A DNA stretch of 64,000 nucleotides. It comes from Takakia lepidozioides. Taxonomy: Eukaryota > Streptophyta > Takakiopsida > Takakiales > Takakiaceae. Location: NCBI GenBank assembly GCA_030704615.1, contig CM060732.1, positions 43,071,053 through 43,135,052 on the forward strand, given 5' to 3'. The first letter of the stretch is position 1. Every line of letters starts with the position of its first letter. A program made the position numbers and the translations under genes. Of the stretch, positions 43,729 to 55,900 are shown piece by piece. Under the pieces are notes generated by a model. That model was not told the origin of the DNA and searched no databases. It saw only the letters and a list, made by a program, of their open reading frames with translations.

Positions 43729-44696
43729 TGCTGGGAGAGAGAGACTCTTGTTAGCACCACCCCTCTACAAAAACTGGGACCCAATATGTATTGGACTAAT
43801 ATAACCGTTTTTTAATACCAGACTGGTCCTGGACCCTGGTATGAAGGGCCTCACCGTTCCCCCCCCCCAGGCTGGTATATGTATGTATAGGTATGAGAAA
43901 CTAGAGTATGAATGCTTGTATTTTGAGCTGTATATGGGTATGGTACTAATATTGTCTTTTTGGGATTGATTATGGGATATATGAGCACTGGTATGATATT
44001 TCTACTCCTCATAATACATGGAAATTGCCATTGAGCACACAACCAAAACTCATGCGCACACCAATTGTAGTCTGAAACACTAAACAAAGGCAACCCAAAG
44101 TCAGTGCTTTGCTCATTGAAGGAGCTGCAGCATGAGTGCAAAACCTATTAACTCACCATCTCCATACTCTATCCACCACAATACTGGTATTGGGGACTTC
44201 ACCGCGCCTGCACTTGCCCAGACTCGTCTAGTCAGGTATGTGTGGGTGAAACCGCTCAAGACATAACTTACTCCTACTTTATCGCAGTCTCCCCTGATCT
44301 TTTTTGTGTGCGGGTGCGGGAAACCCTACAGACATACTCTCCCGGTACTTTTATCACATGGGTACACTGGTTCCTTCATACCGGACTGGTATGTACTTCA
44401 ATAGTATGCATACATGTATTCCCCACCCAGGTATACCACTCCAGCACTACACAAAGTGCAAAGTGCCCACCAGTCAACAAAGTGCAAAGTGCCCACCAGT
44501 GCCCACCACCACCACACTGTCTCTCTCTCTCTCTCTCTCTCCGCATGCACTCAACTGCAGTGCGTTGTCGCACTACACTACACAAGTGCCCACCGCAGGC
44601 TTGCTGTTGCCATTGAGCTTTCATCAACTCGTGTGTTGCTGAGGTGCCAATTGAGGCGGTGGGCTAAGCCGGCGAGTGTGCACAAGCATTGCTGTG
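43729..44696. promoter_or_regulatory. 5' region of the receptor-like protein gene
   Basis: Non-coding by inspection. It contains a C10 run at 43860-43869, several ACCAGACTGGT-type short palindromes, a repeated AAGTGCAAAGTGCCCACCAG unit at about 44452-44500 and a (TC)n microsatellite at about 44519-44541. It presumably includes the promoter and 5' untranslated region of the LRR gene. Confidence 0.4.
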
Positions 44697-47600
44697 ATGA
44701 CTCACGCAAGCTTGTACGAGGTCTTGGTACTAGTACTAGGCATCATGCAGGCAGGTATGCTTTGTGGGGCAACACCACCGTCGCCTGCTTCTCCAGGCTT
44801 GCTGGAGCAGAGAAATTCAAAACTGGGTGATGTTGTCGTAGGCAAGAGCGGCTCGATGGTGAGCGTGGAGGTGGAGGTGCTGTTGGCATTCAAGAAATGC
44901 ATACTTGACGATCCGAAGGGAATTTTAACGAATTGGAGTGTACGGACCGAAACAGACATTTGTCAGTCATGGTACGGAGTCACCTGTGATAAAACACATG
45001 CACACGTGGTTGAGCTGAATCTTCCAGGCATGGAGCTCCAAGGCACTATAACTCCATTGCTTGGCAATCTCTCTTTCGTGAAGGTTATCGACTTATCCTC
45101 CAATGCTTTCACAGGTGCTCTCCTACAAATTACCTTGGAAAATGCACTAGATAAATGTTGTTCTAGATCTTATGTATATGTAATAATAAATTTTCCCACT
45201 CAGTTTGCATCCACACACACACACAGCTCTATCTGTGACTTCTGAACCGTCACCCAGTTAGTGGAGCTCTAGGCATCCCTTTCTTAGAGTACAGTTGTGT
45301 CCATTTAATTGATATATATCTCTATCTATACACCTCCTATACACTCGAGGCACTTGACCTGACTAATCGTCTCTGCTAGCAACATAACAACACTAGAGCT
45401 CTAACCAATTAAAATTATATATAGGGTAATCTCCGATTTCAAGAACCTTCCGCTGTCTAACAGTTTTGTACCTTCAAAAACAATCTCACAGGCGGCATTC
45501 CTGCTCATTTGGGAGATTGCTCAAATTTGGTGGAGCTGTACTTGGACTCCAATCAACTGAGCGGAAACATACCGATGGAGCTGGGCATGTTGCGCAGTCT
45601 AACAACCCTCTATCTTTTCAGCAACAATCTCACAGGCACCATTCCACCTACTTTGGGAGGTTGCCCATCTCTTGTGGACTTGGAGTTGTATTACAATCAG
45701 TTGAGTGGGAACATCCCGATGGAGCTAGGGAGGTTGCAAAATCTAAATTTCCTTTACCTTTGGAACAACAGCCTCACAGGCACTATTCCTGCTAGTTTGG
45801 GAAATTGCTCAGCTTTGGTCAACCTGATATTATATAACAATCAGCTGAGTGGGAACATACCCTTGGAGCTAGGGAGGTTGGACAACCTAACTCACCTTTA
45901 TCTTTATGGGAACAGCCTCACAGGCACCATTCCTGCAAGTTTGGGGAATTGTTCATCACTTGTGGACCTAGTGTTGAACGACAATCAGCTGAGTGGGAGC
46001 ATACCAAAGGAGCTAGGCATATTGCAGAATCTAACAACCCTCTATCTTGACAGCAACAACCTAACGGGCACCATTCCTCCTAGCTTAGGAGGTTGTCAAT
46101 CTCTTGCGGACTTGGAGTTATGTTACAATCAGTTGAGTGGGAGCATCCCGATGGAGCTAGGGAGGTTGCAAAATCTAGCTTTCCTTTACCTTTGGAACAA
46201 CAGCCTCACGGGCACTATTCCTAGTAGTTTGGTAAACTGCTCAGCTTTGGTGGACCTGGCGTTGAATAACAATCGGCTTAGTGGGATCATACCGGTGGAC
46301 CTAGGGAGGTTGGAAAACCTCGCTAATCTCTATCTTTACGGGAACAGCCTCACAGGCACCATTCCTGCAAGTTTGGGGGACTGTTTATCTCTTGTGGGCG
46401 TGCAGTTGGACTACAATCAGCTTGGTGGGAACATACCAGTGGAACTAGGGAGGTTGCAAAACCTAACTTTGCTTACCCTTTCCTGCAACAAACTCAGAGG
46501 CATCATTCCTCCTAGTTTGGGAAATTGCTCATCGTTGGTGATACTATACTTGGACGACAACCAGTTGAGTGGGAACATACCAGTGGAGCTAGGGCAGTTG
46601 GAAAAACTGACAATCCTTTACCTTTACGCAAACATGCTCACAGGCAGCATTCCTGCAAGTTTGGGAAATTGTTCATCTCTCGTGGAACTACAATTGACCG
46701 GCAGTCAGGTGAGTGGCAACATACCAATGGAGCTAGGGAGGTTGCAAAACCTCATGAAACTTCATCTTTTGAACACCACCCTTACAGGCGCCATTCCTCC
46801 CAGTTTGGGAAATTGCTCATCTTTGGTGGAGCTGGACTTGGACTCCAATCAGCTCAGTGGAAGCATACCGATGGAGCTTGGGAGGTTGCACAATCTAACA
46901 ATCCTTAACCTTTATAATAACAATCTCACAGGAACCATTCCTACTAGTTTGGGAAATTGTTCATCTTTGGTCGACCTGGACTTAGACTCCAATCAAATTC
47001 ATGGAAACATACCAATGGAAATAGGGAGGTTGCAAAACCTAGGAAGGATTTGGCTTTTTAACAACAGCCTCACAGGAACCATTCCTCCTACGTTGGGAAA
47101 TTGCTCCTCTCTTGTGGACCTGACGTTGTACTCAAATCAGCTCAGTGGGAACATACCGACAGAACTAGGGAAGCTGCAAAAGCTAACAACACTGCACCTT
47201 TGGGACAACAACCTCACAGGCTCCATTCCTGCTAGTTTGGGAAATTGCTCATCTCTTGTGGACCTGGAGTTGTACTCAAATCAACTCAGCGGGAACTTAC
47301 CCAGTGAACTTGGGAACTGTTCCGGTTTGCAAACGATAATTCTCGGCAACAACGCAATCACAGGAGAGTTCACAGTGGATTTGGCAAAGTTTAGCAACTC
47401 TCTAACAACTTTGTCAGTGAACAACAACAACTTTACAGGGCAGGTTCCAACTTCCTTTGGTAAATGCACCCATCTTGTGGTGGTTGATTTCAGTGGAAAC
47501 CAGTTCAATGGAACTGTCCCAGTTTTTGAGAGTGGTGATTTTCAGCAACTACGGGTGCTCAGTTTTGGACACAACTCACTTAGTGGCCCGATTCCAGATT

Positions 47601-48400
47601 GGGTCTGGAATCTGACTGGATTGCAAGTGTTGGATCTCTCACATAACTACTTCAAAGGTGGGCTCTCGACAAGTTTAAGTCAGTTGTCGGGCTTCAATGT
47701 GAGGGCAAATGCCTCGACTGGATTCAATGGATCGACTACTCTCTATACTCAAGACCTCCGCATCACATTCAAGGGCTACACAAGGATATTCACGTATGTT
47801 TTATTGACCACAATTTCCTTTGACGTCTCAGCAAATGAGCTCAGTGGCCAAATTCCAGCAGAGATTGGATGGCTAAGTGAGCTCCTCAACCTGAATTTGT
47901 CCCAAAATTCCTTCACAGGCCCCATCCCAGGGAGCATGTCCAACATCAGCGCACTGGAGTCGTTGGACCTCTCAGCTAATATACTGAGCGGTGCAATTCC
48001 AGATAATCTGGCGGACTTGAGTGCCTTGGGGTTCCTTAATCTCTCCCACAACAACCTCTCTGGGCAGATTCCAATACAAGGCGTGTTCAACTCAAAATTC
48101 TCCAACTCGTCATTTCTGGACAATCCCGATCTATGTGGGATCCCTCTCTCCAGGCAATGCTCCTCACAAGGAAATGTCAGCTCCACCCCACCACGCCCGG
48201 CTGCCATTGATACAACTGAAACCGCACTCATAGATCGGATTGGAAAGGTTCTATCAATTCCTGGCTTTGTATTGGGCACCGCGATTGGGTTTGTCTCTGT
48301 ACTGACAATGGCCATTGCCTGGGCTCCAACACGCCATTTTGTATTGAAACCAACAACCGTGGTGAACTACGATCGTAAATATGGAGCATTTTCCGATTGA
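44697..48400 (+). CDS. LRR receptor-like protein (RLP), 2 exons, no kinase
   Basis: Exons 44697-45114 and 45492-48400 join in phase 1 (GG|GC) and give 1108 residues. After a signal peptide (YEVLVLVLGIMQAG) comes an LRRNT cap (LLAFKKCILDDPKGILTNWS, then WYGVTCD). About 30 plant-type 24-residue LRRs follow (NNLTGTIPPSLGNCSSLVDL). An island carrying LRITFKGYTR precedes the last four LRRs. The chain ends with the C-cap NPDLCGIPLSRQC, one membrane helix (GFVLGTAIGFVSVLTMAIAW) and a tail of about 25 residues. It therefore perceives an extracellular ligand at the plasma membrane and needs a partner kinase. The ligand is unknown. Many repeats are almost identical at DNA level. A GTG at 44676 lengthens the frame but is not a plausible start. 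The 3' end of the intron resembles LRR coding sequence. Confidence 0.93.
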
Positions 48401-48489
48401 TTTGCCTTGTGAGCGTGTGTTTTGGATGCAAACTTGTAAATGTGCTTGTATGGTTTTGATCTCTTGTCACTCTACCTGGGATAGAAACC

Positions 48490-48495
48490 AATAAA
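48490..48495 (+). terminator. possible poly(A) signal of the RLP gene
   Basis: A canonical AATAAA lies 90 bases after the stop codon, just before the repeated segment that begins at 48528. Plant poly(A) signals are loose, so this is suggestive only. Confidence 0.35.
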
Positions 48496-48527
48496 ACTGC
48501 AGAATATCTGAAACATGCATCAAGAAC

Positions 48528-49099
48528 TGAACGCTCAATCCAAAGGACCTTTCTTGTGTGCTCCTGTATGGAGCCCCAGTCCCAGTGGGCCACAGAGCAG
48601 CCATGGTATGAACCACAGCCTTGCGCAGACCAGGCTACATCCACCAGTGCTCCAAACATCTTTGAAGGAACCTTGACAACATACTTCAGAATAGACCACC
48701 ATAACAACACTGAGAATTCCTTCAGCTGCTTTTGTCTGCTATACTGTCTTGTGTTGTGATGATGGATGTGTTGCTTCGTCCACTAGACAATAATCCTCAA
48801 CTTGGCTGAAATGGGCATCTACCCTGCCACTGCATCCAACCAGAGGTAGAGAGATATGCCTCTCTTTACTCTCTTCTTTTGGGTCTCTAACATAACCCCA
48901 GATTTGGGTAAGATGATCACTTTATGGTCATACAACAACTACAGAGGCACGCATCCTTTCCTTCGTCCATCAGCTCCTTCAGTATCTCCTGTTATCTCAC
49001 ATTTTTCCTTGTTCCATCCATTGCATGAGACAACAGAGAGGTGCTCATTTCCATGTGCTGCTGCAGCCATATCCCCTGCGGTATGCCCTGTTTCTGGGG
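48528..49099. repeat. dispersed 0.56-kb direct repeat, copy 2
   Basis: Matches 36283-36837 in direct orientation. The minus-strand frames seen in copy 1 are partly retained, broken near 48740-48830. It lies just after the RLP gene, whereas copy 1 lies just before the PPR gene on the other strand. Confidence 0.7.
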
Positions 49100-49900
49100 A
49101 AATACTGACCAGGGTTTCTATCAGGTTGAAAGTTAAGACAGGCCAGCTCAAGCATAGCCCACGGAAATCATGCTAGAGGTGCAGACATTTTAAGCAATGC
49201 ATTGCAATAGTGGTACATTCAGATCCAGACCGTCACTCCAGCACTAAGACTACCACCTAAATCTTTGAATGAGACATTACAAAGAGCATGTAGGCCTTTT
49301 CATGTGGGCATCAACTGGCCCTGCAATTGCGGTATGGCAGGATAAGCTTTAGAATCATGCGAAAAGAGTAGGCATCGTGAATCCAAAAACTTCAGATCGA
49401 ACCCAAAGGTCCTGATTTCTTTAAGAGATGTTGATACACAGAGAGCATAATAAATACAAGCGACAGAGGACAGCTGTCTCCTCAATCGCAACTTGACTCC
49501 AACTTGAAGATCCACATCCATGGACCAAAAAAATTGAAGTGGTCCTCAGCGCCGAGATCGCTTCCTTCTGCTTCCGCAATTTTTGAAAAGTTGGTTTCTG
49601 GTGAGAAAGTTAAGTATGCGTGCTCACTGATTTAGTCAAAGTGGAGATGCAAGAACTAACACTTTTTGAGCCTTCAACAATTTTATCACTGGTTGATCAA
49701 CAGACCCACTTATGGACCAGTGCCTGCTGTAGCTAAAAATTTGGAAATTTGGTTTGGCTAACTCCCTTGTGCCTGAAGCTGCCTTAAAGCCCAAAAATGG
49801 GAAAAAGTCCATTCAACCTGTTCCCCATATAGATAGCTCTTTCCTGCCTACTATTCCAGTATGTTTGAAATTCCTATGGTGTTGTCCTTTGACCAGGACA
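49100..49900. other. intergenic between the repeat and the BRCT gene stop
   Basis: Presumably contains the 3' untranslated region of the BRCT gene. No exon could be placed; the frame at 49300-49521 has no motif. Confidence 0.4.
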
Positions 49901-52900
49901 TCAGAGGTGAGGATACATGGAGAGATCAAGATGATGGGTGACAATTCCACTGGAAATCAGCTCTGGTAAATATACCTTGGCTCCTTCAGACCACAGAGAG
50001 CACACCTCATTAGAGCCAGTATTTCAGACTTCAACTTGACCCACTACCATGGGTTTTGAGATAAGCTGGCAGCAAGAGACTGAATGGAGGGCCGCTATGA
50101 AGGACCTACTGCATTTCGATCTGCAATTCTAGCAGACGTTTTTGTAAACAGTGGCATGTTCTAAGGCAACGTTGCAGCAAAGCCACAAGGCACTCTACAT
50201 GCAAAAGAAATGGAGTTGAAATGTGGCACCTTGCTGCAGAAGGGAAATGCAGACATCCTTATCTTCCTCATCAGATATGACCAAACAATAGTTTTCTGGA
50301 TCTTCCTTGGGTGAAGGTCCTGAGTACTTATCCACCACCTGCAAGTCCAATTTGTTTTAGGAGACTGTACAGACCTATTAGTAGATGAGCCAAATTCCGA
50401 AAAACTATCTAAAGATGTACATCTTGGAAAAGCATTGCTACACCTTGGAAGACTTTCGACAACTAAACCAAAAGACATTACTTCTAACAATAGAGTGATC
50501 TTCAGAGCGCAACCTACTGCCTAAGGAGCTCTATTCCGGGTCGTCATTCAAGGGTAGGAAACTGAGGCTATTTGAAATATTCAAACAGTCGTGAATAACA
50601 AGTGAGCTGCTGAACATATGTCCAGGTCACCTGTACCATGGTGTGGAAAAGTTCCAACACTTTGACTGTCCCTCTGAAAATTGGATGATGTACCTTGAGG
50701 GAAGAGTCCCCATTGAATGGGACAACCCTCCCAAAGCTAATCATGGTGTACTACTGATCCACAATGGTAATTCAGACACAACGACTACAGGGAGTGTCAA
50801 TATGTGCGCTGGCATTGACATCATAGAAGACAGCAATGGCTACTTCCTACATACTGTTCTGCAACAGACACACACAGAGACCTCACCTGGCCACCTGCTG
50901 CCTTGACAACGGCTGCTACAGCTGCAGGTCCGGGTTTTGTGTTTGGAGTAATAAAAACTCTAATTCCCTGCAAAAGAGGCTTGCGCAGGGCAGCAGCCAG
51001 TGTGGAGCACATAGAGAAACCCAACTCTCTCTCCTTCTTCACATCCTGCAGTATAAACTGCCTCTCATCAAGGAAGCAGCTAGCTTGGGCGCAGCTTTCT
51101 AGCCACATAGTAGTAACCACAGGCTTCCCTGCCGCCATGGCCTCTACCATATTCCTAGTTCGCACAAACTTTTCTGCAACGAAATGGGTGCACTCTCCCG
51201 CTGTTGTCACCACTTGACCGCCCAGCCTACCAAGTATCTGCCACACGAGATAATAGTGAAAATTTATCAAATTATGAGGTCTATAGACAACAAAAACTCT
51301 TGCCACTTGAAATGCTGGCAGACTTCACTTTGGTGCAATGAGTGGACTGGCCATGAAAATATCTGGACAGGATTCTTGTGAACACCTGATGCTCACTTCA
51401 ACACCTAGAACGGATCATAAGATGGTTCTGTGCTGAGAGAAGGAAGAAAGAAACTTTATAATGTCCACAAGGGACCCTGAGGGAGAAAGAGAACTGGTCA
51501 CCTTTTCTGGTGTCTGAATTCCTTCCTACCTCGTTTTGGGGATTCTCTTGGTTTGCAAAGGTGTGTGGTTGTATTGGTCCACAATTGTGTTGCCTTATGC
51601 ATTTGATGTAGTTCAAGGCTATGGCCTCCTTTTCCCTTCAATATTTCAAATACAGGAGATAGGAGTGCGATTTGATGCCTCTGCTGGAAAGAAATATACC
51701 AAACTTCAATCTAGTCACACATCAATGACCATGAAAGAACCACACATTTCTATCTGTCCACATTCATGATTCAACATCAGTGGTTAGATTTTTGTGATGA
51801 ACGGATCATTAGGCCCAGGCACCTTGCGCTGCTGTTTCATGATGTCTTCAGCCAAGCCATGGCTGAACAAAACATGAACAGGACCAATCTGCCTCTTTTG
51901 TCGTTTCCCCTCTCCAGGGCATCCAGACTCGGGAGCACCTCCTGTTACGAATGTCAATGCAAGAGGCTCCTTTCTTTTGCGAGATACTCCATTTCGTGTC
52001 GACTGTGTCCCCTTCAAGGACTTGCCTGGTGTGGAGACAATAGGTGAGATGGTTTGAGGCTCCAACTCTTGGTCCCCTGTGACATCAGTCTTGGCAACCG
52101 CATTCCTACTGCTTCTGCCGGTGACTGCTGCAGGCACCTGCATTGACAGTGATGGAACTGTTGGTATCATAACAGCTGGAGGCGTTGCTACTTTGGAATT
52201 TATCCGTGCTCGTTTTGCCCTCCCACGTGTGGTCACTGTGTCAGGAGATATGCCCTGGATCCCTTCTGATACCTCTGGTAAGTTCAGCGAACAGGAAATA
52301 GCATTTGCTCCATGGATGGCATCAGAACATCGTAGTATCATGTCTGTACCCCTTTTACTGAGTTTCCTTGGGTCCACCACTTCCTCACTTGAAGTCAAAG
52401 CTCCATGGCCTCTTCTCAGGCTTTGGGCCCCCTTCCCTGCACTCCTAGTGCCCACTCCTAATGCAACATTCCTCGAAGTAACTGGTCTTCTCCCTGGCAA
52501 GGGGCTCAAGGACCTACATTCCACCCCCCTCCTTCTCTTGTCAACAGACCTCTCCTTCTCGTCATCACTCCCTAGAAGCCTTGAAACTGTGGCTTCTGAA
52601 AGTTTGATTCTCTTCCTTTCCTTTTCCACATTGACAGCTGTGGGGCCTTCAGTCTCTCCCTTTTTCCTTGCGGTGTCAAGCTTTGTTTTCCTCCCACTCT
52701 TGCTGGTGCCTCCATCACCGGCAACCTGCCCAAATTTCCAAACCTAAAATGATGGAAATGATGGACATGCTGGTATGCTGTACTTCACCAATCATAAAGT
52801 TCACCATTGGCTTACGGTGATGAGGGCCTTTGGCAACCTATTCATCCCAGAAAAGAGAGGAAAGAACCACAGCTCCTGCCTTTCTATGTGGTTCGTGGAG

Positions 52901-55900
52901 AAACCTTAGCAATTTCAAGATTGACCAGAAGCCTGGTACAAATAGCCCATTCCGGCAACTGGAGAAGAATTTGCAGCTGGCAACAAAAATGGCTTGGCAT
53001 TCATGCTAAGGCAGTCAGAATTACAGAAGAAAGTGAACATACCATGGAGCTTGGATCCTTCCTTGACTTTTGCAGAGTGACATCATCTTCCTTATTGAAG
53101 TTCTCTCTCTTGTCTTCTTTCCTCTGCCTTGTGTTTGGGGCTCTTGGAACTGGGAGCACACTGCTTGAAGATTTCCTTTTTCTGGCTGTGTTTGAACCCT
53201 TTTCCACCTCATCAACCCAGCTCACTCTCCGTTCTATCGTGGACCTTGTTTGGTCAAGGCTCACTACATCTGCATTTGCAATTTCAAAATCATTAAAGGC
53301 TCAAGGGCTGCATTAAAGCGGCTATCAGGAAACTACTGTTAAGTTGTGAAATGATTCGTGGGCCTCCTGATGTGGTGGCTAGACAAACTTCCAGTGCAGT
53401 AGGCTGTTTAGGGAATTTTGGTTGCCTTGTTGCCAGTCAGCAGATAAATCTGCACCTCAGGAAATATCTTCCCCACCTGACAAAACAATTCAGACACCTG
53501 ACATTAGACCTTGGCTTCTATGCCTCAAAGTACATCAAACAAACATGACCCACAACTTTACATGCTTTGCCTGACCTGAAGTCGCTATCGTTGCTCGCCT
53601 GTTTCTCCCTTGAACCCTTGACCTTGTTGCGATCTGTATAGGTCTCGACTCTTTCTGCCCACAGTCATGTCCTGACTCTCCCCTGTCAACTTCTGCTGCT
53701 TTATCTGCTGCTGTGAACTCATAACCATTGCACATGACCTGCACCATCACTCCATCTCATTTGTGGACATGATAAAATAGCCAGGTGAAAAATCAGGAAG
53801 TAAAGGAAACTCTTACCTCCAGGGCCTCCACTGCCAATTGAGTATCAGGACCTGCAGCCTGCACTTTTTGCTCCTTAGGTTCTTGCTGCTCATCGCCCTC
53901 CCTGCGCTTACCCTCCAACCGCTTCCTAATCTCCTCTCGGTTCACAGGTGAGGCATTCAGAAAAATATCTGGTGCCTGAATTTCAAGATCCCGGGTTTTG
54001 AGGATACCCCTAAGGCCACTCCCAAGTCTCTCAGGCTCACATTGGCCCATCATTGTGGCAACCTCTTGATTCCCAGGTGACAATTTTTTCAAGCTGGGGA
54101 CAGTGACTGCTGGAATGCTAGAGGACAGTGGAACGTTAAGGCTCTCCTTCTCTGGCAACACCTTTGTGTTCTTATCCCTTTCTTTGCTCACATGTTGCTG
54201 TTGAGCCCAGTCTACCTGACCTTTGCGGGTCCTTCTGGTGTGCCTGGCAGAACCTTTCCCTGACGTATGCCCACGTTTCTTCGACTGACAAGGCTCCCCA
54301 GCAGCCACTTTTGACCCATCTATCTGTACAGGAAGGGAGACAATCTCGCCAGTGTTTGCTGCACCAAAGGATGGCCCAGCTTCATCATGTTGGCTATCGA
54401 CCCACTGAAAGACACCCAACGGGTCTCTGGGAGCGTGAGCTTCAGCCACCTGTGCAAGTGGGTGAAGTGCTCTCACCGTCGAGGTTCGAGCCCCGTGATG
54501 TGAACTTTCCGTTTCCTTTTGGAGCAAAAGCTCTTGAGGAGAGCTGGTGGTGTTCAGCCATACTAGCTTGTCCACGCAATCCAGTGCTCGAGCCTGTGAT
54601 TCTTCCCCTGGGTCCTGCCAGTGCATGTATCAAAAACAAAACTTGGGATAAATTATGAGGCTGCTGGATATGGGGACCTTGCTCATAATACAGTCTTCTT
54701 CTTCCATGGATTCAGAATACTAGTACACACAAAACCAAAAAATGTTCAAATGTGACACCCAGAGACCATGAGAGCCACCAGCAGAGAATACCATGCATGA
54801 AGATTGCAAAATACAAGCCACGGGCAACCATTTCAGACAAAGCAAACTAAGGAAAAACCTGGGAGTCCAGGTAGCTCAAGCTCCCTGTTGGAGACAACCC
54901 CGACGCAATGGGGTTCCGATGTTCCTTGGACAGTAAACCCCCATACTTCTCCACAGAACGTTGTTCCTTTGAAGCCTCAGTCCCTGAAAAAAGCTTACGA
55001 ACACTACGGGCGCCCTTCTCTGCCACTTCCCCAACACTTTTTGTGTTGTTTCTATCCCCATCACCACCACCCATTAACTTTTCAAACCTTCGCAAAGACT
55101 TTGAAGTGCTTTCTTTCTCTTTGACCACCATATCACTTTTGTCCAAATCTGTTCTCTCAGTCCCAACCACATGCGGCGTATTCCCTGCCTCCAAAGCAGG
55201 CAAATGAGACCTGGAGCTTGAGCTTGGAGGGGGAGCCCTCCTTTCAAAAACGCGAAGTGGCGTCCTTGATATGGCCCTAGGATTCTCTCCCATCCAATCA
55301 GGATCTGGTGTTTCCTGCTCAAGGAGGGCCAGCTGTTCACAGATCCCGTCAGATGGAGCCAGTGTGTCAAACTTTTGTACTTCCAGGGCCTTCAATCCTT
55401 GGAACTTGGTAACATCTTCGACTTCACGATCTTTCCTATTCCAGCTTGCCCCCTTTGATGCTTGCCAAGTTAAAGGGCGCAAAGCAGCCATACGCATGGA
55501 CGCTGCACGCATGGAAGCCAATGAAATGGGAGGATTGACATTGTCTGTGTTTCCACCTATGGCCTCTTGTGTTTGCAAACTTTCAGCATGGTTGCTTGAT
55601 AGTTGTTTCTGTGGGAAGGACTGGAGTGCAATTGGCTCCAAACTTTTGGGACAATCATACTTTGCATCCCTGCCAGCATCACACTCTCTCTTATGTTCAA
55701 GCAACCCTGACTCGATGTCTTCTTCAAGAGAGGTACTCCGATCACTCTGAAATTTGCCATTTCCATCTCTTTCCATTGTTTTGTCTTGCTGGTTTGCCAG
55801 GAGTGTGAGGTTAAGTTTCTGAGCAACCTCAAAGGGGTCCTGAATGGGAGGCCCATGTGCTCCCGATGGAGACAGGACAAGGTTTTGTGAGCACCGACCA

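Noticed and set aside
44452-44545. CRISPR-like or regulatory tandem array upstream of the RLP
   Set aside because: Only two imperfect AAGTGCAAAGTGCCC units followed by a TC microsatellite; these are simple repeats in a eukaryotic genome.
44676-44696. GTG as the RLP start, adding seven residues
   Set aside because: Plant nuclear genes start at ATG; the ATG at 44697 already gives a full signal peptide.
52079-52747. A 222-codon plus-strand ORF
   Set aside because: Antisense to BRCT exon 8. The minus-strand frame splices in phase with its neighbours and ends in the BRCT domain.
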